DNA of 64,000 nucleotides from Serendipita indica DSM 11827 (taxonomy: Eukaryota > Basidiomycota > Agaricomycetes > Sebacinales > Serendipitaceae): contig CAJVGD010000032.1 of the NCBI GenBank assembly GCA_910890315.1, positions 32,689 to 96,688 on the forward strand. The letters run 5' to 3'. This document shows positions 1 to 11,989 of this stretch, piece by piece; the stretch's first letter is position 1; each line of letters starts with the position of its first letter. The position numbers were made by a program, and so were the translations under genes. The notes beneath the pieces were generated by a model. The model was not told the origin of the DNA. It was given only the letters and a program-made list of their open reading frames with translations, and made no database searches.

Positions 1-1480
1 GGTTAGCGCCAAAGAGATGGAGAATGGCAACCGCTTACTCGACGATGGGATCGATACCTGGTACCAATTCCAGGAATCCTAGATCTTCAATCTTTGATCT
101 GGACATTGATCGTGGTGGTGTGTCGGTATGTTCACTTGCAAAGGTTGTTCCTCGGCTGATCGTTCGTGAGCAGTCCTAGTACAGGGTACCGGTTATATCA
201 AAGTGTCGTATAAACGTGACAGATGTTGTATATCGCACGAGTGAGGTCCGACTTGGGTTATGCCGGTAAAGGTCAGGACCAGGTTGGTGCAGAGACTGGA
301 GCGATGGATGTTCGTTGCTGTTAGGCCAGTCAAAATCAGAAAACCTGATGAAAATCGTCGAATAGGCGTACAATAAACTTTCATTCGTTGCCACTTCCCC
401 TACTCTCAGCCATCAGTCTGCATACGAGGAAGCGCACCATCAGATATGTAGCTGCTTAGACACTCTCGGTGCGAGGAGTATCACATTGATGACCCGAGAC
501 GAGGAACTGTGTCGTACATGACGCGAACTTGAGAGTGCCCATCAGTGGATACTGGCTCTGGTCGCTTACCATGACCATCTTCTGGTAGGGACCTAGTCGG
601 AGCCTGCATCTCGACCCAAATATGCCACGCGCGGTTCAAGGGTGAAGAACGCGAGGCCCTACCAACGACACTCCCTTTCTCCTGGCAGGACTGGGTAGGT
701 TTCAAAAAGTAAGATGTATTTACCATGACCTGTTAGGAATTCGTTACAGTCAGGGGGAGAGCAAGATGACTTGATGGAAAGACGACGATGAGAGTACGGT
801 TGAGACGCACGCAACCGCCCCGTTGGGCTAGAACTGCTGGGTCCGTGTTACATCACAGCTACTTGCCTATCTGTCATTCTCCCAACGTTCGCTCTTGAAT
901 AATTGGCCGTTCGAGAACACTAGGCCGCACTCCTGAGTCAGTCGCCAGCTCGAAATGTAGGAAAACGAGTGTACCGCTTTATATTACTCGGATTTTGGGA
1001 TATCTAGCTCGTCGAACATGATCTTTGGAGGCGACGTGGGGACGACCGTGAGATAAACAACGAGATACGGGCATTCAGAAATAGGCGTCGAATAGATGTA
1101 GGAGTCAGGTATTGACCATTCCGATGACGATCATGGCCTTTGTGCATCTCTGAACAAAGCCAAACGTGGTTCAGACGTGAGGGACTCCAGATATAGACAT
1201 TGTGAATCAACTGCATAACAATGGATTGACAAATTCATTGGCCCGTTTGTCTGTCAAGTCGGTCAAGTGTCGTGGAGATCAAAGTTGTATTTCGACCCAG
1301 CCTCGATACTTTCGACGACGCCATCGACTGGCTGATTCAGCCACGGTCAATATTCATATGGACTGCACTAACACATCAAGTAGGAGACACTTCCTCTTGT
1401 ACCTTGTAAATGGTCATCCTAGCGCCGACCAACGTCTGCGAGCGGCCTGAACAAGGCAAGCCGGCACATAAAGAAGGAAA
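1..1480 (-). repeat. Inverted copy of the NLR2/NLR3 upstream block
   Basis: Read on the minus strand, this stretch matches about 34,640-36,113 and 42,210-43,685 almost base for base over long runs. It includes the same conserved short open stretches (81 and 72 codons) seen upstream of NLR2 and NLR3. Together with the first exon at 39-106 it places a third hydrolase-type NLR in opposite orientation just beyond the left edge. Similarity fades near position 1,480. The open stretches have no recognisable product and may be remnants of a decayed gene carried along with each copy. Confidence 0.9.
39..106 (-). CDS. First exon of an off-window alpha/beta-hydrolase NLR (partial)
   Basis: A minus-strand ATG at 106-104 opens 68 nt identical or nearly so to exon 1 of NLR2 (36,006-36,073) and NLR3 (43,575-43,642). 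The peptide starts MSRSKIEDLGFLELVPG. A GTAAGC donor follows at 38-33 and the intron runs towards the left edge. The rest of the gene lies outside the window, so its domains and integrity cannot be judged. No earlier exon was found in any copy, but one cannot be excluded. Confidence 0.7.
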
Positions 1481-1770
1481 TCGATCACACCTATCAAATT
1501 TATATCCATAAGGAATCATATAGACACGCTTTGATGGTGCTTAATGCTCCACGAGACTTTCAACATGCCACACTGTCTCGGAATTGGTCATAGAAGGATG
1601 CTGGAAGCTATTCTGACGATGAATTCAGAGATAATTATCGCGCGTTAATTCAAGTACATGCGGACTTTCGTATATATGCGTTCGCTCGTCTTCTTTAGTC
1701 CTGAACCGCATCAGCCACGGTTGGCGGTGCAATACTTTGGGCCTTTTCGCCATTTAGCATTTCTATTTTG

Positions 1771-3260
1771 ATGGAGGAAAGAGAAGAGAATCCACGGTCG
1801 AACCTGGCAACCCTCCCTGCAGAGCTTACCTCCCTGATTCTGCAATGGGCCCGAGCGATGGACATTATAGCGTGCTCATTGGTATTTATTCTCTTCTATC
1901 GACCATGAAGAGTTATATCGACCCCGTGCCTAGACATGTCGTCGACTCAAATCCATCGTCGAATGGGATCCTCACTTGCAACGCATCATCAGGCTCCCTG
2001 CCATACGCCTTCAACTCCGTACAGACTCTCCGGCTCTTGAATCATTTCCATTTCAATCAAGGCCTCCCTTTGAAAGGTTGGAATAGGTCTCCGAGCAGCG
2101 TCGAGTCGATCACAGACCTCCAGGGATTTGGTGGAGAGACGTAGTTCTTCTCAGGCCTCGTCGCGCATCTCTATTTATCCTCCCACCCCCACCATGGATA
2201 TACCGACAAGTTTGTTTTTCGCAGCATCTGGCACGCTTCCGAATGACCACCATGGAGAGAATATACCAGACTCCCTGGGATATTCGCTGATAATATCACA
2301 TGGTTTTTTTCTCAAGACGTGCCTGTCGTTCGAGGCACAGCTCCGAGCCACTATATTTTTCATGGTGGCAGGGTGAAGTAAGTCCGCCATCGGGATGATA
2401 AGATTTCGGGGGCTATAACACTCAATTAGGACACATCTTGCCTCTCTCTCCACTGGGCAGCCTCATCCTCAAGCGAGCAACCCATAGTTATATCTGGACG
2501 CTCCCAAATCATCGCATAATGGAGAGGTTGCCGTGTCAGGAGACACTCTCATATCTCGTGCTCATACTACGTACCGGGACTCTTTACATCTGGAACTGGA
2601 AGTCTGATATTCTCCTCGAGGTAAGCTAGCGAGCCAATGACAAGATGCTGTCTGATCATTCGCTCCATAGGAGATGAAGCACATCCGGGCAGTCACGACT
2701 ATCTCGCCCAGTATACTTTTCTATCTCACAGAGGAGCCAAACTCGGCAGACCTCCATCTTCACCTGAGGGAAATCACGGATCAGTCGACGCTCTCCTCAC
2801 TTGTTCAACAGATATGACTTGAGCCAAACCATATCACCCCTGCACATATGCTCTGTTCATCTGAAATTAGGCTCAAAGTACCCCGCCTCGAAGTCGACTC
2901 TCCCAATTTACCACATGATCCCCCAATCAGTCCCTATATTCCAGACGAAGAAGCCATTTGACGATAATAATAGAATTTCGTGGCTCTTCAGACCTCTATA
3001 TGATTCGAACGAGGGCACTGCGTCGGTAATTTGACGCCAATGCGTTGCAGCGGGCCTCGCGGATGTACGATTACCGAGATGAATTCTTCAGAGGCTTCAA
3101 ATTCAGGTTCTCCAATCACGGTTTCGATCAATGGCAAGGCGACATTCTCAAAGCTCGCGTTGCTTATCTCGCATTATTGGCTGGCAATCCTAGGCATCTT
3201 TCGGCTGACCCGCTGATACCATAGGTGGATACATTCTTGGATGAATCTGAAGAAGTTTGA
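1771..3260 (+). pseudogene. F-box-type gene, decayed copy 1
   Basis: The ATG at 1,771 opens an F-box-like helix (LATLPAELTSLILQWARA). A GT-AG intron at 1,882-1,933 follows, then the TCRRLK segment typical of the family. An in-frame TAG at 2,084-2,086 ends it. Homology to the neighbouring copies continues in shifting frames: the WREY block near 2,250, a WNWKSD motif near 2,595 and a SPYI-like block near 2,930. The frame is broken repeatedly, so this is a relic. Related full-length copies (9,584 and 11,990) suggest the original protein had about 550 residues. The substrate of such F-box proteins cannot be read from sequence. Confidence 0.75.
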
Positions 3261-3288
3261 GACCTCTGACATTGCCGTGTAGAGACTT

Positions 3289-4627
3289 TTGACCGGGCCC
3301 TACCCCTGTGTATACTTCTCTTTTGTTATGAATAATGTATTTAGACCGCTTGTTGGACTGTTGAATAGTAGATCAGAGAGTCATTCGATATATCAAATTG
3401 AGTGCAATCCACAAACTCGAGGCCTTTCCTTTCAATCAAGGACGCCACTGGAAAGGCTGGAATTGTTCAGAAGTGCTCGGAATGCATGGTCTTCGAACAG
3501 CACGCAGCCGATTACAAACTGCCAGGGACTTGGGGCAGAGGCTTGGTTCTTCTCGGGTCTTTTCGCGTTTAAGCATATATCCTTTCATCAAGATACTGAC
3601 AAGTTTGTCTTTCTCAGTATCTGGCAATCTCCTCAATCACCGCCATGGAGGGAATATATTGCACCTTTTGAGATATCTGCTGACACTCTGACATGGGATC
3701 TTTCTCAAGACTTGCTCGTCGTTCGCGGTCCACCCTCAGGTGGTGGTTTTGTTCCTCGTGACAGGGTTAGGTGAGCGATCTGGTTGATAACATGTATTGG
3801 ATACGATCGTCCAAATAGGATATATATTGCATCTCTTTCTACTGTACAGCCTCATCCTCAAGCGAGCAACCCATGGTTATACGTGGACGCTCCCGAATCA
3901 CTGCATATTGGCGAGCTGGCCGTCTCAGGAGACATTATCATCTCTCGTGACCCTCTATATTCACCGGGGACTCTTTCAATCTGGAACTGGAAATCTGGCA
4001 ATCTTCTCGAGGCAAGCTAGCAGTGACATGACTCTGTCTAATCATTCGAAGGAGATGAAACACATCTGGGCAGCCGCGTTTGTCTCGCCCAATATACTAC
4101 TCTGTTTGATAGAAGAGCCAAACTCGGCAGATGTCTATCTTCAAATCACGGATCAGTCGACGCTCTCCCCGCTGGCTCAGCGGATACTACTCGAGCCAAA
4201 TCGCATGGCCCATTCATTCATTTCCTTTTCATCCCGGGTTGTGCCCAAAGTACCTCGCCTTGAAGTCGACTCTCCCAATTTGCCACATGATCTGCCAATC
4301 AGTCCCTATATTACAGATGAAGAAGCCAACTGGACGATACGAGTCGACGTTCCTGGCCCCTTCGCCTTCTTTTTGATCCGGACGCACGCAATATGTCGGC
4401 AATTTGAAGCCAGAGCGTCGCAGCATGCCTCGAGAACATACGACTATCGGGAGGATTCGTTCAGAGATATCATTATCCGATTCTCGGATCTTGGGGTTGA
4501 CCATTTGCAAGGTGGCGATGACGATGATGCCCGTGCACCGCACCTCGCATTGTTTCCTGCCAATCCCGAGTACCCTGCAGTTGACTCAATGCTCTCGGAA
4601 CTGAATGCGATTATGGATGATTTCTAG
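3289..4627 (+). pseudogene. F-box-type gene copy 2, lacking the F-box exon
   Basis: Homology to the F-box family starts near 3,380, after the F-box itself, so the 5' end is lost. From there the frame is open through three segments: 3,289-3,770, 3,819-4,011 and 4,052-4,627. They are joined by a GT-AG intron (3,771-3,818) and a short intron beginning GCAAGC (4,012-4,051). Visible family motifs are WREY, WDLSQDLLVVRG, WNWKSG and SPYITDEE. The upstream part of the first segment (3,289-3,380) has no family match. It could still be expressed as a truncated protein of about 417 codons, but loss of the F-box would remove any link to SCF ubiquitin ligase. Confidence 0.65.
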
Positions 4628-5289
4628 AGGCTTTCGAATTTGCCATGTAGAATCTTTTTTTGACCAAGGCCGACAAAAGTGGCTGTTGATTGTATACTTG
4701 TGCTTTATTGTGAAGAGCAGATTTGCGACGCGTCGCTGGTTGGAACCACAGGTTGAAGAAGCATACAGTCCAGGATCCTACTTGAGCAGTCGGCACGCAA
4801 TTTGTAACACAGGATAGCTATCCCTTGAATACCGTATGAATATACCATGTGTAAGGATTGGTTGACGTTACAGGTCAGAACCCAGCCGATCAGCATAGAT
4901 TGCTTGAGTAACGGGGGTACACAGGAGGTGTAACGCATTAGAGGGAAAAGAGGACACTGTATTCTAATGGTCTAACGCTTAGCCGGTGCGAATCCGGCTT
5001 GTTCCATTTTCCCATGGGTAGAACGTTACAGGTTAATGCCGCCGTCATCTATTTATATATTCTTTGCGGAAGTGCGCCTGAAAGGGACTCATATCGCTCC
5101 ACGGCATTACCTATGACCCTCACCCATGCTTCTGCCGTCTGCACAGTTGTGGCAAAGGCAGGGACTCACTTGTCCAACCTTCTCATCCCATTTCCGTCGC
5201 TGATATCTTGCATCAAAGCCCAAACTCACTATATATACGCTATAAAGGCGTTATGTATGAGTCTTTTCCGACCATCCTGACGCCACCAA

Positions 5290-6435
5290 ACCAGTGCTTG
5301 TGGCCGACTTTCTTGAGAGATCTGATGGCCACAACCTGACTCTCTGGGTGATGTTGTCGTTTCTATTCACTGGTTTGAGGATAACCGGGGCGACCTCTTA
5401 ATATGGAACTGGAAAACAGGCACCCTACGCGAGGTTGAGTCGTAGTCTGACCCCAATTTATCATCTAACTATTTTCTAGAAAGTGAACTGGGTTGGAGGA
5501 GCTAGTTTCATCTCATCGAACCTACTACTCTATGCCACCCAAGAGATATCCACCAATCTTAGCTAGGTCCATTTACAAAAGTTCACGGACCAAGCGACGC
5601 TCTCCTCTTTCTTTCAGCGACATCTACTCGAAAGGCTCAAGGAGACTTGAGAACATCCAAATCCACCCCGAATCATGTTCACGGCTACACGCCGTGAGAT
5701 CGACACTCCCAATTTACCATGTGATTTGCCTCAGGGCCCATGTATTGGGATGAAGAAGCAGACTCGATCATTTGCATCGAGTCATTCAACACCCCGCTTA
5801 TTTACTTCGTCCCAACGCGTCATCTTTGCAAACAATTCGAGGCAGACGAGTTGAGACACCTTGCCGAAAAGGGACACTCTCAAGAGGACTAGTTAAAAGA
5901 TGCAATATTCCCGCTGTATGACCAAGGCCTCTACCGAGCGCCGGCCTAATTACGACTGTTGGCTCTCTTCTGGCTTTCCTCGTGTCATCTCTCGACAGTC
6001 TTGGATGGAAGACATCGACTTGATCAGACGCAAGGCCGGTTATTTGAGTATGGAATGCATGTCAACTTGTCATTTTGGACTTTAATCGTCGGCCTTTGGT
6101 GTACAGAGAGGGTAGAAAGCAAGACTATCTTATTCAAAGGAAGTGCATGGAGAAGGGGACGAGATATCATTCCAATATGGCCATCTTACGGGCGAAGGAG
6201 AATCCAAACTTTCATACCGATTACTCCTGCCTCCAGTCTTGTTCTCGAGCAATCAAATCTATTTGGCATCGGGTCACTATATCACTACCAAAACGAGCTC
6301 TGTATGTCTCTGCTTGACAGGATACCGCCTACTAATTCTCTCCTAGAAGGGGGCGCTCATGAAAGCTCACCCATGGTAGGATATGTGATGAGCTGCACCA
6401 TCTATCATCGATTTCTGTCTCTAGATGTACGTTGA
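5290..6435 (+). pseudogene. F-box-type gene, decayed copy 3 (3' half)
   Basis: Fragments of the same family appear in order but in different frames. They are an IWNWKTGTL block at 5,400-5,435, an intron with donor GTTGAG ending in TTCTAG at 5,480, a block equivalent to SSNLLLY at 5,515-5,535, a DTPNLPCDLP block near 5,700, and the C-terminal LDFNRRPLVYRE block near 6,080-6,110. Several stops and indels separate them. No F-box exon was found. This is the most eroded copy in the window. Confidence 0.6.
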
Positions 6436-8539
6436 AATGAAGAGACCTGAGCAACTCGGCGAATTTGGGGGAGATCCGAGAGAAGAACCTACGGCTGGGT
6501 AGCTAGATACGTGTTCGTTGCTGTGAATTGTAGCATCTCGCTTCTCATACGTCGAATAAGCGCGATACACCACAAAAAGAAGAGTAGATAGGTCAAGGGA
6601 TTCGACTGACAATCTTCGCTGTCGACATATTGCCCGCGTTCGCCAACGGTTGCTTCGATACTCGCGGTCATAGTGACCACGAAAGCGCTTGAGCGCTCTA
6701 TGTGGTTGGGGCCGATCCTCTTAGCGGCACCTGCCGCGCTAGGATGGGAGAGAAGTAACTATTCGTTCTGCGGTATATCAGCGTCGCGTAAGGTGAGCAA
6801 GCTTGGGAGGTGAAGGAACGAACATACGTAGCCAGGGAGGACAGAAGGTGGTTTAGAACCGAGCGTGACCCAAAGTACAACCGCTACGTCTCGTCGCCCT
6901 CGGCATTCGCAGTTGTTCGAACTGATTCCGGTGAAGTTCTGTGCTAATCGGCGTCTATTAATGACAATGTGTTTTGAGTGGGCGGGACCAGAACAAAGGA
7001 GGCGTCTGGTGGGAGTAGCACCGGTTAGCTTGGTGGGGCATCTATTTGTAGGTTTGCGAGTGCGTTGGGAAGATCGGCACGATGCTGAGGTCGATAGTAT
7101 ATTGGGATCACAGGCTGGATATTGCGATTCACTTGGCTTCTTGAGCCTCAAGGCAAGCACGCTGCTTGGAGGCTGGATATTGAGGTGCACTCAATGCCTT
7201 TAATGCTTTAAACCCATGGTATAAGAGTCTTTGTCCTCACCTATGGAGCCTGGCGAGAGCAGCTTTGTCAAACGTTGATCCTCTTCCACTGGTTGGCAAA
7301 CGGCTAGCGTCGTAAAATGTTCCTCCAAGGCACCTTTAGGTCAAATAAGCGTTATTAGCACGCTAGTGTGCTGTATGAAACACAAAATGCCAGCTGTCAG
7401 TCAGACGCTGCGGCCCAAGAGAGTAGACAACCAGCGATGCCCGTCGACCGCAACCAGCAATGACAGTGAAGCGCCTATGTTTTTCCTATAATAAGGTGAG
7501 CATTTTCTCGTTCTGCATTCCCCCATGGACGCGCTCCTGAGATCTCCCCGGTCCCTCAGAGTGTCCTAGCCCAGCGAGTGACCTTTCGGAGTACAGTACT
7601 GGATTCTCCCCCGAAATGAGCTCTTCTTGGTGTCTAGGATGGTCCTACAAGGTTTGTCGGCTGTCTGGTTCCCGAGCGACTTCCTACTCCCGCCGAGCTG
7701 CAAGACAAATAACCAAAACAAGTAAATGGCAAGGATGACGGCACCCAAGGATCACATTAGAGTCTGAACTGCAATGCACGTCCGCTTTTTTTGATTCCAG
7801 TCCTCATTCAGACCGCCTCCTATGGCGTCCACGTCCGACTCGTGTGAATCTTGGCATCCCCTGTGGGCTGTTCCAGCTATCCAAGAGGCGGATCCGAGAG
7901 GCGCAACGGAGGGGGCTGGGTGGAGGCGGTCCTTGGAGACGGTGCGAGATGGCGACACCGTATGGGACAAGCAAAGCTGTCAACGACGACGTCCTCATTA
8001 GGACACTGGACAAAACAAAGGCGCACTTATTTCACATTCTGAAGCGATTATTCAACCACTACGAGTCATGTACCGCCGCTTGGAGCGTGTGCTAGTCAGA
8101 GACGTCGCACAGCCAATCTACTGGCCAGGAATCCTCCAAGGATGGGTAAATGACAGGGGGCACTCTCACGGAATCACTCGTCCTGTCCTTCTCAACGGTC
8201 AGCGCTAGTGCCAACGACGACAACGCCAGCATCCACAACGTCCTCGTTCGATCCACAAGATCAGCAATTGCTGCGGTCCTTCTATTCCACGCATCTGAGT
8301 CAAGCCAAGCGCAGCAAAACCCATAGGCGCTGTTCTCGACAACCGGATGGGACGTCGTGGTTGGCTGGTTACATCATACAGGACGATAATCCGATGCAAG
8401 TAAACTATCCAACCAACCCTCTGTCCGCCAGCAGTCTGTCAGCACCAGCAAATGAGTATGCCGCGACGGTTTATTCATGACAGTCTCTCGGCATGTATAT
8501 AAAGAAGTGGTGCCAACTGGACGATCCCTAGAAATCACC
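6436..8539. other. Interval without a recognisable gene
   Basis: Only short open stretches occur on either strand, none longer than about 145 codons, and none shows a family motif or a convincing set of splice sites. The longest overlapping pair is at 6,759-7,203 on opposite strands and has low-quality composition. Nothing here repeats elsewhere in the window as far as I can see. Confidence 0.5.
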
Positions 8540-8887
8540 ATGGACAACTCATACTACTCTTCGCAGACAACCGCCCTCAGCGCCATAATCCGAAACCCAC
8601 CCCACGCACCACAAACTCTTACTTATCCACAAAGGCCCAACGTTGGCAACGTCAACGATAACTGGGTCTTTGCGCAATTTGAAGGCAATGATGACGCCGA
8701 ACATTTACGGACAAAACTCAGGTCTATCCTCGACCAGCAATGGTGGCTGCTTAATCTTGCTCCACCGGGGAATGATCTCGACGAGTTTGTTCGGCGCAAA
8801 CGATGTCTATTCTGCGGCAAACGCCGACTATTGGCTAAGAGGGCGATGAGATGTGTCCATAGACACCTAGACTATCGCCCACCCTGA
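8540..8887 (+). CDS. Hypothetical small protein with a zinc-finger-like C-terminus
   Basis: The ATG at 8,540 opens 115 codons ending in TGA at 8,885. The C-terminus contains CLFCGKRRLL followed by CVHRHLDYRP. This has the C-x2-C spacing and the HLDxRP ending I associate with small C2H2-like fingers in basidiomycete proteins; the last expected histidine is a tyrosine here. A WWLLNLAP block precedes it. The protein stops right after the finger, where relatives usually continue, so this may be a 3'-truncated gene. It could also be a chance ORF. An upstream open stretch at 8,208-8,480 is in another frame and is not joined by an obvious intron. Confidence 0.35.
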   Translation: MDNSYYSSQTTALSAIIRNPPHAPQTLTYPQRPNVGNVNDNWVFAQFEGNDDAEHLRTKLRSILDQQWWLLNLAPPGNDLDEFVRRKRCLFCGKRRLLAKRAMRCVHRHLDYRPP

Positions 8888-8899
8888 CTCTCACCGCGT

Positions 8900-9583
8900 A
8901 CGTGGTGTTTGTTGGCCGGTTTTGTCGTGCTCGCCGTGGTATGTCGCTCTTGCTGAGGTTTCACTCTCATTGACCATCTACAAGAGCATATACGTGGGTG
9001 TATGCGGGTACTAGTGAGATGACCCTACCGTCTCCACCCACGACAACCCTCGATATCGACAGTATACACTCGCGAATTTTGTCGCATTCTTGATGGACAG
9101 AAAAGCTACCATCCCATCGACGTATGGTCGGACGTGTCAAGCAGCGCCGAAGCGTCAAATGAGACGGGCACCTGCTGGCACGTGGCAACGTGTGCTCAAA
9201 GTCGACGTTAGCTTCTCCCTCGCCGCGGTGGCTCGTTATTACCCGCGCTCCACCCAGCTGGCACATACAGCCAAAGACGTTCATGGAATTGATGGAGGAT
9301 AACTGGACAATATAGGAATCCAAACTTGTTTATATGAATGCAATTCAAGTGTGGCTATGTTGTACCTTGTCTTCTAGTGACGACATCTGCGACGCTTTGT
9401 CCTGTACGTCCTCTGTCAAGATGCGTTTGCCATTCGATATCCGAGGACGAATGACGCGTCAAGAATAGTGCTCCGACTAACACGCATTGTGCTGGTCATC
9501 TGTGGGGCTCGACATTCTTCCCAACCGACTATTTGACCACGGGCGATCGGATGTCCTTTGTATTGCAGAGCCCTCAGGACAAC
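8900..9583 (+). repeat. F-box array spacer, copy 1
   Basis: This non-coding block is related to 11,364-11,989 and 13,784-14,388, which precede the next two F-box genes. Shared landmarks are a CTACAAGAGC-ATATACGT stretch, a TTGTCGCGCTCTTGATG-like stretch, a TTTATATNAATGCAAT stretch, and a CAGAGCCCTC motif just before the start codon. It therefore serves as 5' flank of one gene and 3' flank of the previous unit, and probably holds the promoter. Confidence 0.75.
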
Positions 9584-11363
9584 ATGACACGTGCAGAATT
9601 CGTCAAACTACCACTTGAAATTGTTGTCCATATCTTGGAGCAGCTGCGGGCCCGTGACATTCTCGCTGTCGGAGCGGTACGATAAACAAAACTCGTGATA
9701 TCTCTAAAACTAACACCTTGATCAGACATGTCGACGACTCAAATTCTTCATCGACCAGTCCAGCGTGCTTCAGCTCATCACAGAGCTCGCGGTGCAAGGC
9801 CTGAGGCTCCGAACATATCCTCCGGCTACTCAGCCTTGTGGTCTGAAGACAATGTCACCAGCAGAGCGACTCGACGCCCTTCGACGCGCTATCCAACGTT
9901 CTACGCAGGCGACGGATGATCTCGCGTACAAGTTTGACTGTCAGGGCGTAAGCTACGCTACCCAAGCTGGTCTCCTCTGCTACACGACGCGTCTGAATGG
10001 ACACGTCTCCGGGATCGTCATCCAAAGTCTGTGGGAAGCAAGCAGTGAACCGTGGAGACGTTTTGATGACCTTGGCGTGATCATCGATGCGTTTGCGTTT
10101 GACGTGTACGAGGATCTACTCGTTCTCATATCGTCACCCCTCACCGCAGGGGACAACGCCAAGATTCATCTTCGGTCCTTGAGGACAGGCTTGGATCATC
10201 CACGCGCGTCCAGTGCCACTCTTGAACTCTTTTCTCGTAATTTCGATTCGGAGAAGACCAAAGTGCTGGTTTCAGGACACATCCTGATATATTATGGCCC
10301 CGACTACGACGGATGGGGTTGCATGATGGTCTGGGACTGGACGACAGGAGAAATCACGTTCAAGGTGTAGCTGTTTCCATCTTTCCTACAAATTCTAATA
10401 CTGGAACAGATGCTCGATCGTATTGGGGGTGTAGCCTTTATCTCGACTACTCTTCTTCTTTGGATTGAACACAACGACCCAGATACCCAATCTCAAATCT
10501 GTATCCGAGATATTACAGATTCTGGATCCATTACTCTGCGCCTCGCGTTGGAGGACGATCCGATCCTCTATATGGAACATGGGATCCGCCCGGCTGTCTT
10601 TTTCATGGCCTCTACGCCTGAACGTGACACTCCAAATCTTCCAGACGACCTCCCCTTGAGCCCATACATTCACGATGAGACTGGGGATACAATCGTGTGC
10701 ATCTATTCGGAGAGCATGAACCTATTCAATATCGTCCGTACAAGGGCTCTGCTAAGCCTTTACGAAGAGCAAACATTGGCCGCCATGTCGACTACAAGCG
10801 CCATGGAAAAGGGATGCGAGTCCAGTGTTATCCCTCGAGAGGAGTGGAGCCAAGGCGTAGCGTTTCGCATACATTCGGAAAAAGTGCAACCCCTCGATGC
10901 GCACTGTACGGCAATCTCGCAAGCGCGCCTTGCTCTCCTTGGGTTCAACAGAGAGATATTCTTGTCGACACCGTCTCTTCAAGAGCAGGAAGAGCGAGAA
11001 CAGAGGACTGAGTTTACGGATGCTTTCGTCGCTGTCCTCGACTTTAACACCCGTCCGATTCGGCTCGCCAACGGGAAGCGAGGAGAAAAGGAAAGTGACG
11101 AGTCTAGTCTATTCTTGAGCTATATGCTCAGTATTGATGACGAGAAGGTCTGGCATCGACTCGTTATCCCCCCCAGACCGATCTCGGAGGACCAGGAGAT
11201 CACGATGGGCTCGAGCCATATTCTCACTGTACAGTTAGATGATGTGAGTCTTTTCCGTTCCGGGGTAATAAAAACTGAACAACTCTAGTTACTCAGCATT
11301 ACCTCTTGCTCAGCTCTACCGTTCTGGACGGTGCACGAGGATGATGGTATCTCTAACGACTAA
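9584..11363 (+). CDS. F-box protein, array copy A (intact)
   Basis: Four exons, 9,584-9,676, 9,726-10,364, 10,410-11,243 and 11,289-11,363, are joined by canonical GT-AG introns of 45-49 nt and give 546 aa. An in-frame ATG at 9,551 would add 11 residues. Residues 6-31 (KLPLEIVVHILEQLRARD) followed by TCRRLK across the first junction form an F-box, expected to bind Skp1 in an SCF ubiquitin ligase. The remaining 500 residues are family-specific and hold the repeated blocks SLWEA, VWDWTTGEI and SPYIHDE; no WD40, LRR or Kelch repeat is visible. Copy B has the same structure. The substrate is unknown. All splice phases close without a stop, so I take it as functional. Confidence 0.85.
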
Positions 11364-11989
11364 ATGTCTTGCCTGGTTCCATGGTGCTCGCAGTGGTACG
11401 TTGTTCTTGCTGAATGTCTTCCTTCTCTGACCTCTACAAGAGCGTATACGTACGGGCGTAGGGGTACGATTGATGACCCTGCCATTCATAACGGAGACAT
11501 AGTTCGATATTGACGGCATATTCAAGCGATCTTGTCGCGCTCTTGATGAGCAGAGTCACTGCCGTCCCACCCACCAATGTGTCCAATGCGTCCAGCAGTC
11601 CAGAAGCGTCAAACGAAACGGGTACCCGCCGACACGTAACGATGCGTTCTCAAAGTCGACGCTCACCTATCCCTCGTCGCACTTGCTCGTTATTACCTGC
11701 GCTCCACTCAGTCGGCCCATGCAGCTGAAATCATTCATGCGGTTGATGGAGGATAATCACACAATATAAAAGCCCAAACTTGTTTATATCAATGCAATCC
11801 TAATGTGGCTAGGCTGTACCTCCTCTTCCAGTGACGACATTCACGACGCGTCGAGAATAGCGCCCGGATTAACGCACAAGGTATGCCTTATGCTGGTCAT
11901 CGGTGGGGGGCCTGACGTTCTGTTCACCCGACTATTTTGACCGCAGAGGTGATCCGATGTCCTCTATGCTGCAGAGCCCTCAGACAGAT
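11364..11989 (+). repeat. F-box array spacer, copy 2
   Basis: This is the same spacer family as 8,900-9,583 and 13,784-14,388. Start-to-start distances between the three F-box genes are 2,406 and 2,399 bp, so gene plus spacer forms the duplicated unit. A conserved ATG lies 33 nt upstream of the chosen start in copies A and B (9,551 and 11,957), in frame, but not in copy C. Confidence 0.8.

Noticed and set aside
4942-5012. tRNA-like sequence with a B-box-like GGTGCGAATCC and complementary GGGAAAA/TTTTCCC ends
   Set aside because: The T-arm is not adjacent to the putative acceptor 3' half, no anticodon arm can be drawn, and the A box is imperfect. At most it is a tRNA-derived fragment.
6759-7203. 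Overlapping open stretches on both strands (143 and 112 codons)
   Set aside because: No family motif, no splice structure and no paralogous copy in the window; likely chance.
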